The position numbers were made by a program, and so were the translations under genes. From Eubacterium sp. (GTDB lineage Bacteria; Bacillota; Clostridia; Oscillospirales; Acutalibacteraceae): a DNA stretch of 38,862 nucleotides. The stretch is from contig JAFSRX010000075.1 of the NCBI GenBank assembly GCA_017445905.1, positions 1-38,862 on the forward strand, in the 5' to 3' direction. The notes under the pieces are model-generated. The model was not told the origin of the DNA, made no database searches, and saw only the letters and a program-made list of their open reading frames with translations. Positions 16,445 to 24,459 of the stretch are shown here, in pieces (position 1 is the first letter of the stretch; the number at the start of each line of letters is the position of its first letter).

Positions 16445-17332
16445 TTGTACTATATTATTTTTGATTTAGAGTGGAATAACGGATATAATCACGCTCTTCA
16501 TAAATATCTTAACGAGATTATTGAAATCGGAGCCGTTAAGGTAGATAGCTCACTTAATGTTGTTGATACATTTAAACAGCTTGTAACTCCGAAATTGACT
16601 AAAAAACTATCATCCCGCTGTAAAAATATAACTAAGATTACAATGGATGAAATCAAGGAAAACGGTATTGATTTCAACAGCGCTTTTTCAGATTTTGAGA
16701 GATGGTGCGGCGATACGGATAATCTTTTTATGAGCTGGAGCAACTCTGACTTGTTTGTTATGAGTAATAATTTTCTCGTTAATAACAATAATTGCAATAT
16801 ATCATTTATAAAAAAATACTGCGATGTTCAAAAGTACTGTATGGCTTTTATTAAGAGAGAGGGCGAAAACAGTAATAATCAGATTGGACTTTCGAATTGT
16901 GCCGAATTGATGGTGATTGATGTTGATACTGAAAAACTTCACCGTGCGCTTGCTGATTGTTATGTTGCTCTTGAATGCTTTAAGAAAGTTTACAACGCTG
17001 ATAAACTGAAAACCTACATTCACGAATGTGATTCAAAGTATTTTGAAAGACTGCTTTTCAAACCTTATTATATAACTGAGCCCGTAACAAGTCTTTTCGA
17101 TGTTTATAACTATAAACTTACTTGTCCAGTCTGCAAGGGAACGATTGATCCTGCAAAAGAATATATTCAGCAGAATAAATCTTTTAAAGGTGCTGTCAGG
17201 TGCAAAAAATGCAGAAAAAACTTCTGGGTATTTATCAGAGCTAAAAAAACTTATGATGATGTTGTTATTAAAGAACACTTCATTCAGATGAATAAAAAAA
17301 GAGCAAATAAGCTGTTCAGAAAAAAATATTAA
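16445..17332 (+). CDS. DEDDh 3'-5' exonuclease with C-terminal zinc ribbon
   Basis: A 295-residue protein of the RNase T/DNA polymerase III epsilon exonuclease superfamily (KapD-like). The active-site set is visible: Asp7 and Glu9 in FDLEWN, Asp102 in SNSDLF, and His166/Asp171 in HRALADC. After about residue 220 a putative zinc ribbon appears (TCPVC and RCKKC, two CxxC pairs), followed by a Lys/Arg-rich end suited to nucleic acid binding. The TTG start at 16445 is supported by GGAG seven bases upstream. It stands alone between the secG terminator and the PBP promoter. Whether it acts on RNA or DNA cannot be told from the sequence. Confidence 0.8.
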   Translation: MYYIIFDLEWNNGYNHALHKYLNEIIEIGAVKVDSSLNVVDTFKQLVTPKLTKKLSSRCKNITKITMDEIKENGIDFNSAFSDFERWCGDTDNLFMSWSNSDLFVMSNNFLVNNNNCNISFIKKYCDVQKYCMAFIKREGENSNNQIGLSNCAELMVIDVDTEKLHRALADCYVALECFKKVYNADKLKTYIHECDSKYFERLLFKPYYITEPVTSLFDVYNYKLTCPVCKGTIDPAKEYIQQNKSFKGAVRCKKCRKNFWVFIRAKKTYDDVVIKEHFIQMNKKRANKLFRKKY

Positions 17333-17339
17333 AAACTAC

Positions 17340-17377
17340 TTTATTTTTTGGGTCATATATTATATAATTAATATAAT
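17340..17377 (+). promoter_or_regulatory. Putative promoter region of the PBP gene
   Basis: Two overlapping options exist: TTTATT (17340-17345) with TATAAT (17363-17368), spacer 17, and TTGGGT (17348-17353) with TATAAT (17372-17377), spacer 18. Both lie in A+T-rich DNA just before the gene. Confidence 0.45.
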
Positions 17378-17400
17378 ATTTACCGTAAGGAGAGTCATTT

Positions 17401-19875
17401 ATGGCATCAAAGGATTATGAAGATTTATTGGAATCTTTTATGAATAATTCCCAACAGGTTTATAACGAAGACAGAGATAACCAGAAAAAGAAAGGTGATT
17501 CGCTGCCTTCTTCATACAGTGTTAATGATGATTCTAAAACGAAAAAGTCAAAAGCACGCAACAAGAAAGCAGATAAAGATAAGAAGAATGAACCGAAAAA
17601 GAACATTTCTGTAAAAGAGAAATCTGCAGCTTCAAGAGTATTTGGAAAAATCGGAAAAGTGCTTCTTGCACTTATTATGATTTTCGGCGTTGTTACTGTT
17701 GTTTGTGCGTCGGTAATAGGTATTTACGGATACAGTGTTATCCATGGCGATGCTGTTTTTGACCTTGATAAAGAAAAATTCTCTCAGAATCAGACTTCTT
17801 TCCTCTATGGATATAAAGACAGCAAGAAGAAAAATATCGTTGAAATTGCAAGACTTCACGGAGAAGAGAACAGAGTCTGGATTAATCTTGAAGACATAAA
17901 CGAATATCTTCCCCAGGCATTTATTTCTGTTGAAGACGAGCGTTTTGAAAAGCACCACGGTGTTGACTGGAAACGTGTTGGCGGTGTTATCCTGGTTTCA
18001 AGAAATTCAGGCCAGGGCGGATCAACTATAACTCAGCAGCTTATTAAAAACTTAACAGATGAAAATGACGTTACCTTTGTCAGAAAGTTCAATGAGATTC
18101 TTTCAGCATTAAATATTGAAAAGCACTATAAAAAGAATGAAATTATTGAGGCATATCTTAATACAATTTATTTATCCCATGGATGTTACGGTGTTAAGAC
18201 AGCTGCTGAAACATATTTCGGTAAGGATGTTGAGGATCTTAATATTGCTGAATGTGCCTGCCTTGCAGGAATAACTCAGTATCCGTCAAAATATGACCCA
18301 CTCGTTCATCCTGATAACAATAGAAACCGTCAGCTCTGGATATTAAAGAAAATGAAGGAGCTTGGTTATATAACATCCCAGGAGTATGAAGACGCTAAAA
18401 ACTATGAAATGGTCTTCACCAATTCAAAGAATTATAAAGGCTCACAAGTTAAAGAAGATAAGCGAGTAACAAAGGATAAACAAAAGGTTTATTCATACTA
18501 TACGGACTATGTAATTGAAGAGGTTATTTCCGACCTTCAGAAAATGGGCTACAGTGCTAAGAAAGCTAAAAATATGATTTACGGCGGCGGTCTTAAAATT
18601 TACTGCGCTGTTGACTTTGATGTTCAGGATGCTATTGAGGATGTTTATGTTAACTATCGCAGAATGCCCGATGAATCTGTTCAGGGTGCATGCGTTGTTA
18701 TGAACTATAAAGGAAGAATTCTCGGTATAGTCGGCGGAACAGGCAAAAAGAAAGCAAACCGAGTTCTGAACAGAGCTTCTCAATCTAAGCGTCAGCCGGG
18801 TTCAACTATTAAACCGCTTTCTGTATATAGCCCAGCGTTCGAAAAGAGTCTTAATGATCCGAATACTAATATTTATTGGTCAACTCCGACACCCGATAAA
18901 CCGTTATTACAGCTTAGCAGCGGCAAATGGTGGCCAACTAATGAGGGCGGCGGATATTCAGGCGGATACGTTTCTGTTCAACAGGGTCTTGCAAGATCTA
19001 TGAACACTATTTCTGCTCAGACGCTTGACAAAATCGGAACATCGTATGCTTATGACTATATGACTAACCGTTATCATATTTCTACTTTGAGTGTTAACGA
19101 TGATGACTATGCTCCTATGGCAACCGGATCTCTTACGAACGGTGTTACTCCGCTTGAAATGACAACGGCTTATCAGGCTTTTGGTAACGGCGGATATTAC
19201 TACGAAGGATACGCTTATTATAAGATTGAAGATTCACTCGGTAATGTTATTGTTGAAAAAGACCCCGAAGGCTCAAAGGAAACTGCAATTTCAGACAGTA
19301 CTGCAGGAATTATGAATAAAATCCTTCAGACTGTTATGACTCAGGGAACAGGTACTCCTTATAAACTTTCCGGAATACAGTGCTTTGGTAAAACCGGTAC
19401 AACCACTGAGGATAAGGATAGATGGTTTATAGGTGGTACACCCGAATATATCGGCGGTGTATGGTACGGTTACGATACTCCAAAAGAGGTTCACTATTAT
19501 CTTTCTCCTAATCCGAGCGGAACTATCTGGAATCTTGTTATGAGAAATATTTATGACAGAAAGGGAGTAAATAAATCTGAATTCCCGACGCCTGATTCTA
19601 TAGTATGCAGACAATATTCTCCTGAAAACGGAAAACTTTGCAGCGGAAGTAATCTTTACGGTTGGTTTGACAAAAACAACCTTCCCGGTTGGACAAACTA
19701 TGTTGCTCCAACAACAAAACCAACAACCGACAAAAACGAGAAAACTACCGAGAAAGACGATAAGAAAACGACTGAATCTTCAAATGAAAACACCTCTGAA
19801 GCTCAAAAGGAAGAAGATACAACCGAGGCTAAAAAAGAGGATACAAGTGAAGATAATAAGGAAAATGATGAATAA
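17401..19875 (+). CDS. Bifunctional class A penicillin-binding protein (PBP1A type)
   Basis: Polymerises lipid II glycan strands and cross-links peptides on the outer face of the membrane. It has 824 residues: a Lys-rich cytoplasmic N-terminus (1-80), a single transmembrane helix near 86-110, then a GT51 transglycosylase with the catalytic-Glu motif SVEDERFEKHHG and GGSTITQQL. The transpeptidase domain has SxxK as STIK (in PGSTIKPL), SxN as SMN and KTG as GKTGTT. The last about 65 residues form a low-complexity Thr/Glu/Lys/Asp tail outside the membrane. AAGGAGAG precedes the ATG, and a hairpin terminator follows. All catalytic motifs are intact, so it should be a functional target of beta-lactams. 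Confidence 0.94.
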   Translation: MASKDYEDLLESFMNNSQQVYNEDRDNQKKKGDSLPSSYSVNDDSKTKKSKARNKKADKDKKNEPKKNISVKEKSAASRVFGKIGKVLLALIMIFGVVTVVCASVIGIYGYSVIHGDAVFDLDKEKFSQNQTSFLYGYKDSKKKNIVEIARLHGEENRVWINLEDINEYLPQAFISVEDERFEKHHGVDWKRVGGVILVSRNSGQGGSTITQQLIKNLTDENDVTFVRKFNEILSALNIEKHYKKNEIIEAYLNTIYLSHGCYGVKTAAETYFGKDVEDLNIAECACLAGITQYPSKYDPLVHPDNNRNRQLWILKKMKELGYITSQEYEDAKNYEMVFTNSKNYKGSQVKEDKRVTKDKQKVYSYYTDYVIEEVISDLQKMGYSAKKAKNMIYGGGLKIYCAVDFDVQDAIEDVYVNYRRMPDESVQGACVVMNYKGRILGIVGGTGKKKANRVLNRASQSKRQPGSTIKPLSVYSPAFEKSLNDPNTNIYWSTPTPDKPLLQLSSGKWWPTNEGGGYSGGYVSVQQGLARSMNTISAQTLDKIGTSYAYDYMTNRYHISTLSVNDDDYAPMATGSLTNGVTPLEMTTAYQAFGNGGYYYEGYAYYKIEDSLGNVIVEKDPEGSKETAISDSTAGIMNKILQTVMTQGTGTPYKLSGIQCFGKTGTTTEDKDRWFIGGTPEYIGGVWYGYDTPKEVHYYLSPNPSGTIWNLVMRNIYDRKGVNKSEFPTPDSIVCRQYSPENGKLCSGSNLYGWFDKNNLPGWTNYVAPTTKPTTDKNEKTTEKDDKKTTESSNENTSEAQKEEDTTEAKKEDTSEDNKENDE

Positions 19876-19880
19876 AAACT

Positions 19881-19923
19881 AAGAACACGGAAAATCGGAT
19901 ATCCGGTTTTCCTATTCTTTTTA
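19881..19923 (+). terminator. Terminator after the PBP gene
   Basis: A stem built from GGAAAATCGGA and its near-perfect partner TCCGGTTTTCC, extended by AAGAA/TTCTT on the outside, ends in CTTTTT. It lies between the PBP stop and ruvX. Confidence 0.7.
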
Positions 19924-19934
19924 AAGGTATTAGT

Positions 19935-20348
19935 ATGAAAATAATGTCTGTTGACTATGGGGATAAGCGAACAGGAATTGCATTTTGTGATATAAATGAA
20001 ATTTTAGCATCCCCTTATTCAGTAATTAAAGAAAGCTATCAACCGAAGCTTATAAAGGAATTAATCAAGATAATTGAAACTGAGAAACCGCAGAAAATCG
20101 TTATTGGACTTCCGAGAAATATGGATGGATCATATGGCTATAGATGTGATGAATGCAAAGCGCTTGGTCAAGAGCTTGAAAAACTGATTGATATTTCTGT
20201 TGATTTTCAGGATGAACGCCTTACAACTGTTATGGCTCATAATGCGCTTTCAGACAATAATGTCAGAGGCAAAAAAAGAAAAGAAACTGTTGATGCGGTT
20301 TCTGCTGTTATGATTCTTCAGAGCTATATCGATTCAAATAAGAAGTAA
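19935..20348 (+). CDS. ruvX: Putative pre-16S rRNA nuclease / Holliday junction resolvase-like protein RuvX (YqgF)
   Basis: RNase H-fold protein of 137 residues, the usual family length. It starts with the signature MSVDYGDKRTGIA, whose Asp is the first metal ligand, and has VIGLPRNMDG and the conserved FQDERLTTVMA. A C-terminal Asp is in KETVDAVSAVMILQ. In E. coli the homologue matures the 5' end of 16S rRNA; a Holliday junction role was proposed from structure. AAAGG precedes the ATG. It is the first of four closely spaced genes ending with the DUF2344 protein. Confidence 0.93.
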   Translation: MKIMSVDYGDKRTGIAFCDINEILASPYSVIKESYQPKLIKELIKIIETEKPQKIVIGLPRNMDGSYGYRCDECKALGQELEKLIDISVDFQDERLTTVMAHNALSDNNVRGKKRKETVDAVSAVMILQSYIDSNKK

Positions 20349-20378
20349 TATTGTTTGTATAAGTGCGTATTTTTATAT

Positions 20379-20921
20379 ATGGTATTTTATATAAACAATG
20401 TCAGAATTAGAATATATTATTCTTTGCTTTTAATAATTGCTTTTTCTATGTTTATCGGAAACGGTAATATATTGTTAGTATTATTGTTTTCGTCATTGCA
20501 TGAATGCGCTCATTTAGCAGCTTTAATTGCTTTTGGTGAAAAACCGATTGAAATAAATTTTGCTTTCTACGGTATTGGTTTAAAGCATAGAAGTAATCTG
20601 CCTTTTATTAAGGAATTGATATTTCTCTTATCGGGAGCTTTCCTGAATTTTATATTATTTTTTTTTAATATTAATAGGGAAATTAATTATCCTTTGGCGA
20701 TTATTAATATCATGCCTCTTTATCCGCTTGACGGAGGGCGAGCAGTTAAACTAATATTAAACAGAACATTAGGGCTTTTTGTTTCTGATAATATATTTAA
20801 AGCATTTTCTGTTATCGGTTATTTAGCATTATTGATATTTTCTATTATTAATAGAAATATTTCGTTATTACTCATTTCTGTTTATATACTTATTTTTTCA
20901 CTGAATAATTCATTTGAATGA
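20379..20921 (+). CDS. M50 site-2 metalloprotease, SpoIVFB-like
   Basis: Intramembrane zinc protease with about 180 residues and five to six hydrophobic segments. The zinc motif HECAH (HExxH) lies in a helix near residue 41 and the second motif is NIMPLYPLDGGR, which supplies the third ligand Asp. The short form without PDZ or CBS domain matches the SpoIVFB/FtsH-independent M50 group. It sits directly before a TIGR03960 radical SAM gene, the place spoIVFB occupies in many Clostridia, so a role in sporulation sigma factor processing is plausible but unproven. The start is uncertain: no good ribosome binding site exists, and an in-frame TTG at 20355 would add eight residues. Its stop overlaps an ATG of the next reading frame. 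Confidence 0.82.
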   Translation: MVFYINNVRIRIYYSLLLIIAFSMFIGNGNILLVLLFSSLHECAHLAALIAFGEKPIEINFAFYGIGLKHRSNLPFIKELIFLLSGAFLNFILFFFNINREINYPLAIINIMPLYPLDGGRAVKLILNRTLGLFVSDNIFKAFSVIGYLALLIFSIINRNISLLLISVYILIFSLNNSFE

Positions 20922-20932
20922 ACGGAGAGTTT

Positions 20933-22777
20933 ATGATTAAAAAAGAAGTTGAAAACCTCTTGCAGTATGTTCAGAAGCCTGCAAGATATACCGGCGGCGA
21001 GTTAAATAGCGTTGTTAAGGATAAAAATGCTGTTTCGCTTCGTTATGCCTTTTGTTTTCCTGATATTTATGAAATAGGTATGAGCCACCTCGGTATGAAG
21101 ATTTTATACGGAGTGGCAAACGCAAGGGAAGATTGCTGGTGTGAAAGAGTTTTTGCACCCGATACCGATATGGAAGAGCTGATGAGAAAAAACAACGTTC
21201 CTCTTTTCGCTCTTGAATCTGGCGATTATATCAAGGATTTTGATATGCTGGGCTTTACATTGCAGTATGAACTTAGCTACACAAATGTTCTTAATATGCT
21301 TGATTTAGCGGGTATAGAGCTTTTTTCAAAGGATAGGGAAAGTCTTACGCCTATAATTGCTTTCGGTGGACCTTGCACATGCAACCCTGAGCCTTTTGCA
21401 GAATTTGCGGATATAATATTTCTCGGCGAGGGCGAAGAAAGTACAAACGAAGTTCTTGATGTATTGAAGGAATGCAAGGAAAAAGGACTTTCAAAAAAAG
21501 ACTTTTTACTTAAAGCAAAGGATATAACCGGAATTTATGTTCCGTCGTTTTATGAGGATAGCTATAATCCGGATGGAACACTTAAAGAGTTAAAGTCAAC
21601 TAACGGCGCACCGAAAACCGTTAAAAAGTCTATTATAAGCGATTTAAACAAGGTTTATTATCCTAAAGAATTTGTTGTTCCTTTTATTAATATTGTTCAC
21701 GACAGAGCTGTTGAAGAGATTTTCAGGGGATGTATCAGGGGTTGCCGTTTCTGTCAGGCAGGCTTTATTTACCGTCCAATAAGAGAAAAGAGTGTTGAAA
21801 CAATAAATGCTCAGAGCAAGGCACTTATTGAGTCAACGGGATATGATGAATTATCGCTTTGTTCTCTTTCAACCTCAGATCATTCCAGTGTTAATGAAAT
21901 GCTCTCTTCATTAATAGACTGGACGGCGAAAGATAAAATCAATCTTTCGCTTCCTAGTCTTAGAGTTGATAATTTTTCAGATGAACTTGTTGAAAAACTC
22001 AAACTTGTAAGAAAAAGCGGTTTAACATTTGCGCCTGAGGCGGGAACTCAGCGAATGAGGGATGTTATTAATAAAAACGTAACTAAGGAAGAAGTTCTCA
22101 ATACCTGCAACAAGGCATTTGAGAATGGCTGGACAACCGTTAAACTGTATTTTATGATGGGTCTTCCGACTGAAACAATGGAGGATATTGAAGGCATTGC
22201 AAATCTTGCAATGGAGGTTGTTCACGCGTTTTATAGAAATGAAAAACGTCAGAAGGGAACGGGTGTTCAGGTTTCAGTATCCTGCGCTTCATTCATACCG
22301 AAGCCTTTCACTCCTTTTCAGTGGGAGCCGGAGGATAATATGGATAGCCTTAAAGCGAAACAGGCGCACCTGCTTGAGAGTATTCCTTCAAAAAAGATTA
22401 AGGTTTCTTATCACGAAACGCCAACTTCACTGATTGAAGGAGTTTTTGCAAGAGGCGACAGAAAGCTAAATAGAGTTTTGTATTCTGCTTTTAAAAATGG
22501 TTGTAAATTTGACTCATGGGATGACAAATTTGATTTTGATGCCTGGATGAAAGCATTTAAAGATAATGGTATTGACCCTTATTTCTATACTCAGAGAAAA
22601 CGTGAATTTTCAGAAGTTCTGCCGTGGGATCATCTTGATTACGGAGTCAGCAGAAAATTCCTTGAAAAAGAGAATATCAAAGCTCACCAGAATAAAACAA
22701 CTCCGCATTGCAGAATTAAATGCTCAGGATGTGGAGCCAATAAACTGAACGGAGGACACTGTGATGCAAGAAATTAG
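20933..22777 (+). CDS. TIGR03960 family radical SAM protein
   Basis: Radical SAM enzyme of 614 residues. An N-terminal cobalamin-binding-like region (about 1-240, including FPDIYEIGMSHLGMKILYG) is followed by the cluster motif CxxxCxxC at Cys267, Cys271 and Cys274 (GCIRGCRFC). A TIM-barrel core carries GLTFAPEAGTQRMRDVINK. The C-terminus has a Cys-rich tail CRIKCSGCGAN plus GHC, suggesting a further metal site. The ATG at 20933 is favoured because GGAGAG precedes it; another ATG at 20918 lacks a site. The next gene encodes its constant partner, DUF2344. The substrate of this pair is not known to me; an RNA or ribosome target is only a guess. Confidence 0.9.
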   Translation: MIKKEVENLLQYVQKPARYTGGELNSVVKDKNAVSLRYAFCFPDIYEIGMSHLGMKILYGVANAREDCWCERVFAPDTDMEELMRKNNVPLFALESGDYIKDFDMLGFTLQYELSYTNVLNMLDLAGIELFSKDRESLTPIIAFGGPCTCNPEPFAEFADIIFLGEGEESTNEVLDVLKECKEKGLSKKDFLLKAKDITGIYVPSFYEDSYNPDGTLKELKSTNGAPKTVKKSIISDLNKVYYPKEFVVPFINIVHDRAVEEIFRGCIRGCRFCQAGFIYRPIREKSVETINAQSKALIESTGYDELSLCSLSTSDHSSVNEMLSSLIDWTAKDKINLSLPSLRVDNFSDELVEKLKLVRKSGLTFAPEAGTQRMRDVINKNVTKEEVLNTCNKAFENGWTTVKLYFMMGLPTETMEDIEGIANLAMEVVHAFYRNEKRQKGTGVQVSVSCASFIPKPFTPFQWEPEDNMDSLKAKQAHLLESIPSKKIKVSYHETPTSLIEGVFARGDRKLNRVLYSAFKNGCKFDSWDDKFDFDAWMKAFKDNGIDPYFYTQRKREFSEVLPWDHLDYGVSRKFLEKENIKAHQNKTTPHCRIKCSGCGANKLNGGHCDARN

Positions 22778-23429
22778 ACTCCGTTTTGCTAAAACTGATA
22801 CTGCAAAATACATAAGTCATCTCGATATAAACAGAGCATTTCAGAGAGCTTTTTCAAGAGCAAAAATTGATTTATGGTTTACTGAAGGTTTTAATCCTCA
22901 TCCGTATATGAGCTTTTCGCTTCCACTTTCTCTCGGAGTTGAAAGCCTTTGTGAGAATGTTGACATAAGAATACTTAATGATATTTCGAATGAAGAAATC
23001 AAAAACAAAATGAACGAAGTTCTTCCAAGCGGAATAAGAATTGTTGAAGTTTATAGCGATTTTATGGACTCTCACGATATTGCTTTCAGTGATTATGTTT
23101 ATAAATTTGAGTTTAACGATAACGAAATGGCGCTCGGAAAGATTAAATCGGTTTTAGAACAGGATGAAATATTAGCTCTTAAAAAAGGTAAAAAGGGCAA
23201 AAAAAGAATTTTGAAGGAAACCGATATCAAGCAGTTTATTGATAAATACAGTATATCAATAAGAGATAATCAGATTGTTCTTAATATCAGACTTCTTGCG
23301 GGAAGCGATAAAAACCTCAATCCATCACTTCTTTTTGATACAATTATCAGGCTTATTGAAATGGATTTTGAATATAAAAGCATTTCAAGAATCCGCCTTT
23401 TAACAAAGGATTTAAAGGAGTATAAATAA
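22764..23429 (+). CDS. TIGR03936/DUF2344 radical SAM-linked protein
   Basis: A 221-residue protein that in Clostridia and relatives is encoded next to, or fused with, the TIGR03960 radical SAM enzyme. It begins with the family signature RLRFAKTDTAKYISHLD and continues RAFSRAKIDLWFTEGFNPHPYMSFSLPLSLGVES. GGAGG is located 8 bases before the ATG at 22764; a GTG one codon earlier is also possible. It overlaps the radical SAM gene by 14 bases, supporting translational coupling and a complex. A Lys/Gly-rich patch (KKGKKGKKR) in the second half could bind nucleic acid. Function is not established. Confidence 0.9.
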   Translation: MQEIRLRFAKTDTAKYISHLDINRAFQRAFSRAKIDLWFTEGFNPHPYMSFSLPLSLGVESLCENVDIRILNDISNEEIKNKMNEVLPSGIRIVEVYSDFMDSHDIAFSDYVYKFEFNDNEMALGKIKSVLEQDEILALKKGKKGKKRILKETDIKQFIDKYSISIRDNQIVLNIRLLAGSDKNLNPSLLFDTIIRLIEMDFEYKSISRIRLLTKDLKEYK

Positions 23430-23857
23430 TGAAAAATAAAAGAAAATTCAACATTGAGGGATTTCAGGTTTTAAATACAGGTGAAATCAATGTTCCTTTT
23501 TCTTTTCACGATGCTATTATTTTAAATGAAAATTTAAGTGAAAACAATGGTGCTAAGCTAATTCTTACTCTTGACAATGAGGGAAGCTTTACATCATTCA
23601 ACAAAATTATTTTTAACGATTATATTATAAAGCATAATACTGAAATAAAAGGCGTGTGGTGCCTTGATTCAAGATTCTTTATTAAAGAAAACGGAAGATA
23701 TGAAACCACACTTGAAATTCAAGCGATTAATAAAAATACTAATCACACAAATATTTGGAAAAATTCAACACTGGTTATTAATTCAAAAAGTATTGAATTC
23801 TTTGGCGTTGATTCTCTCAATAATAATGTTTATGAATGCTTTCTCGATCAATACTAA
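23429..23857 (+). CDS. Hypothetical protein, 142 residues
   Basis: Not recognised. It is probably a real gene: AAAGGAG precedes the ATG, the start overlaps the DUF2344 stop codon, and its codon use matches its neighbours. The protein is Asn-rich (about 15%), has no signal peptide or membrane helix, and its predicted strands alternate hydrophobic and polar residues. An N-terminal SFHDAIIL segment is the most distinctive feature. There is a single Cys near the middle (GVWCLDSRFF) and another near the end. In many Clostridia the gene after the radical SAM/DUF2344 pair is an RNase E/G gene (rng); this protein is far too small and lacks S1-domain features. Low sequence complexity could mean rapid evolution. 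Confidence 0.7.
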   Translation: MKNKRKFNIEGFQVLNTGEINVPFSFHDAIILNENLSENNGAKLILTLDNEGSFTSFNKIIFNDYIIKHNTEIKGVWCLDSRFFIKENGRYETTLEIQAINKNTNHTNIWKNSTLVINSKSIEFFGVDSLNNNVYECFLDQY

Positions 23858-23865
23858 AAAAACAT

Positions 23866-23894
23866 TTGACAAGTTATTAACTTTATGTTATTAT
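23866..23894 (+). promoter_or_regulatory. Promoter of the rplS leader and gene
   Basis: Consensus TTGACA (23866-23871) and TATTAT (23889-23894) with a 17-base spacer. It begins right after the hypothetical gene's stop and would start transcription about 120 bases before rplS, leaving a long leader. Confidence 0.8.
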
Positions 23895-23899
23895 ATTCC

Positions 23900-24000
23900 A
23901 GCATTTATCCGCGGAGTACTCTGTCCGCGCGTAAAATGCGAGCGTTACGCATTTTAGAAGATGGTCCAATGTCGGTACTCCTGATAAGAACATCTCATAA
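23900..24000 (+). ncRNA. Candidate ribosomal protein L19 leader RNA
   Basis: About 100 bases of untranslated, structured leader lie before rplS. Visible helices are CGCGGA/TCCGCG (23910-23915 with 23924-23929), a perfect 9 bp stem 23932-23940 with 23948-23956, and a long-range 7 bp pairing GGAGTAC/GTACTCC (23913-23919 with 23975-23981) that competes with the first helix. AGATG/CATCT (23959-23963 with 23991-23995) is a further pairing. Bacillota are known to carry an L19 leader at this place that is thought to mediate autoregulation by excess L19. Assignment rests on position and structure, not on a covariance-model match. Confidence 0.55.
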
Positions 24001-24019
24001 ATAATAAGGAGGAAATAAA

Positions 24020-24364
24020 ATGGACGCACTTAAAATGATTGCAAATGATTGCATAAAAGCAGAGCCACCGAAGTTTGAAATCGGTGATACAATCAGAGTT
24101 TCTGTTAACATCCGCGAGGGATCAAGAGAAAGAATCCAGATGTTTGAAGGAACAGTTATCGCTAAGAAGGGATCGGGCATTTCTGAAACATTCACTGTTC
24201 GCCGTGTTTCATACGGTGTAGGAATTGAGCGTGTTTTCCCGCTTCATTCTCCCAACGTTGTTGATGTTAAGGTTGTTCGTTCAGGTAAAGTCAGAAGAGC
24301 TAAACTTTATTATCTTCGTGACAGAGTCGGTAAGGCTGCTAAGGTTAAAGAAAACCTTAAATAA
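24020..24364 (+). CDS. rplS: 50S ribosomal protein L19
   Basis: Ribosomal protein at the 30S-50S interface, 114 residues as expected. It is recognised by [36 protein letters not shown], followed by [21 protein letters not shown] and the basic [20 protein letters not shown] end. A strong AAGGAGG lies before the ATG. It is preceded by its own promoter and a structured leader and followed by a strong terminator, so it is transcribed alone; the usual trmD-rimM-rpsP partners are not adjacent here. Confidence 0.97.
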   Translation: MDALKMIANDCIKAEPPKFEIGDTIRVSVNIREGSRERIQMFEGTVIAKKGSGISETFTVRRVSYGVGIERVFPLHSPNVVDVKVVRSGKVRRAKLYYLRDRVGKAAKVKENLK

Positions 24365-24371
24365 GAACTTA

Positions 24372-24398
24372 AAAACTGCAGGAATCCTGCAGTTTTTT
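24372..24398 (+). terminator. Terminator after rplS
   Basis: An 11 bp perfect stem (24372-24382 with 24386-24396), a three-base AAT loop and a T7 run. Confidence 0.9.
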
Positions 24399-24401
24399 TG
24401 T

Positions 24402-24430
24402 TTGATTTTTAACCTGATTTAATATATAAT
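24402..24430 (+). promoter_or_regulatory. Promoter of the rbgA operon
   Basis: TTGATT (24402-24407) and TATAAT (24425-24430) with a 17-base spacer, 30 bases before rbgA and immediately after the rplS terminator. Confidence 0.65.
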
Positions 24431-24459
24431 GAAATAAATCTTTAAAAGGAGAATTATCA

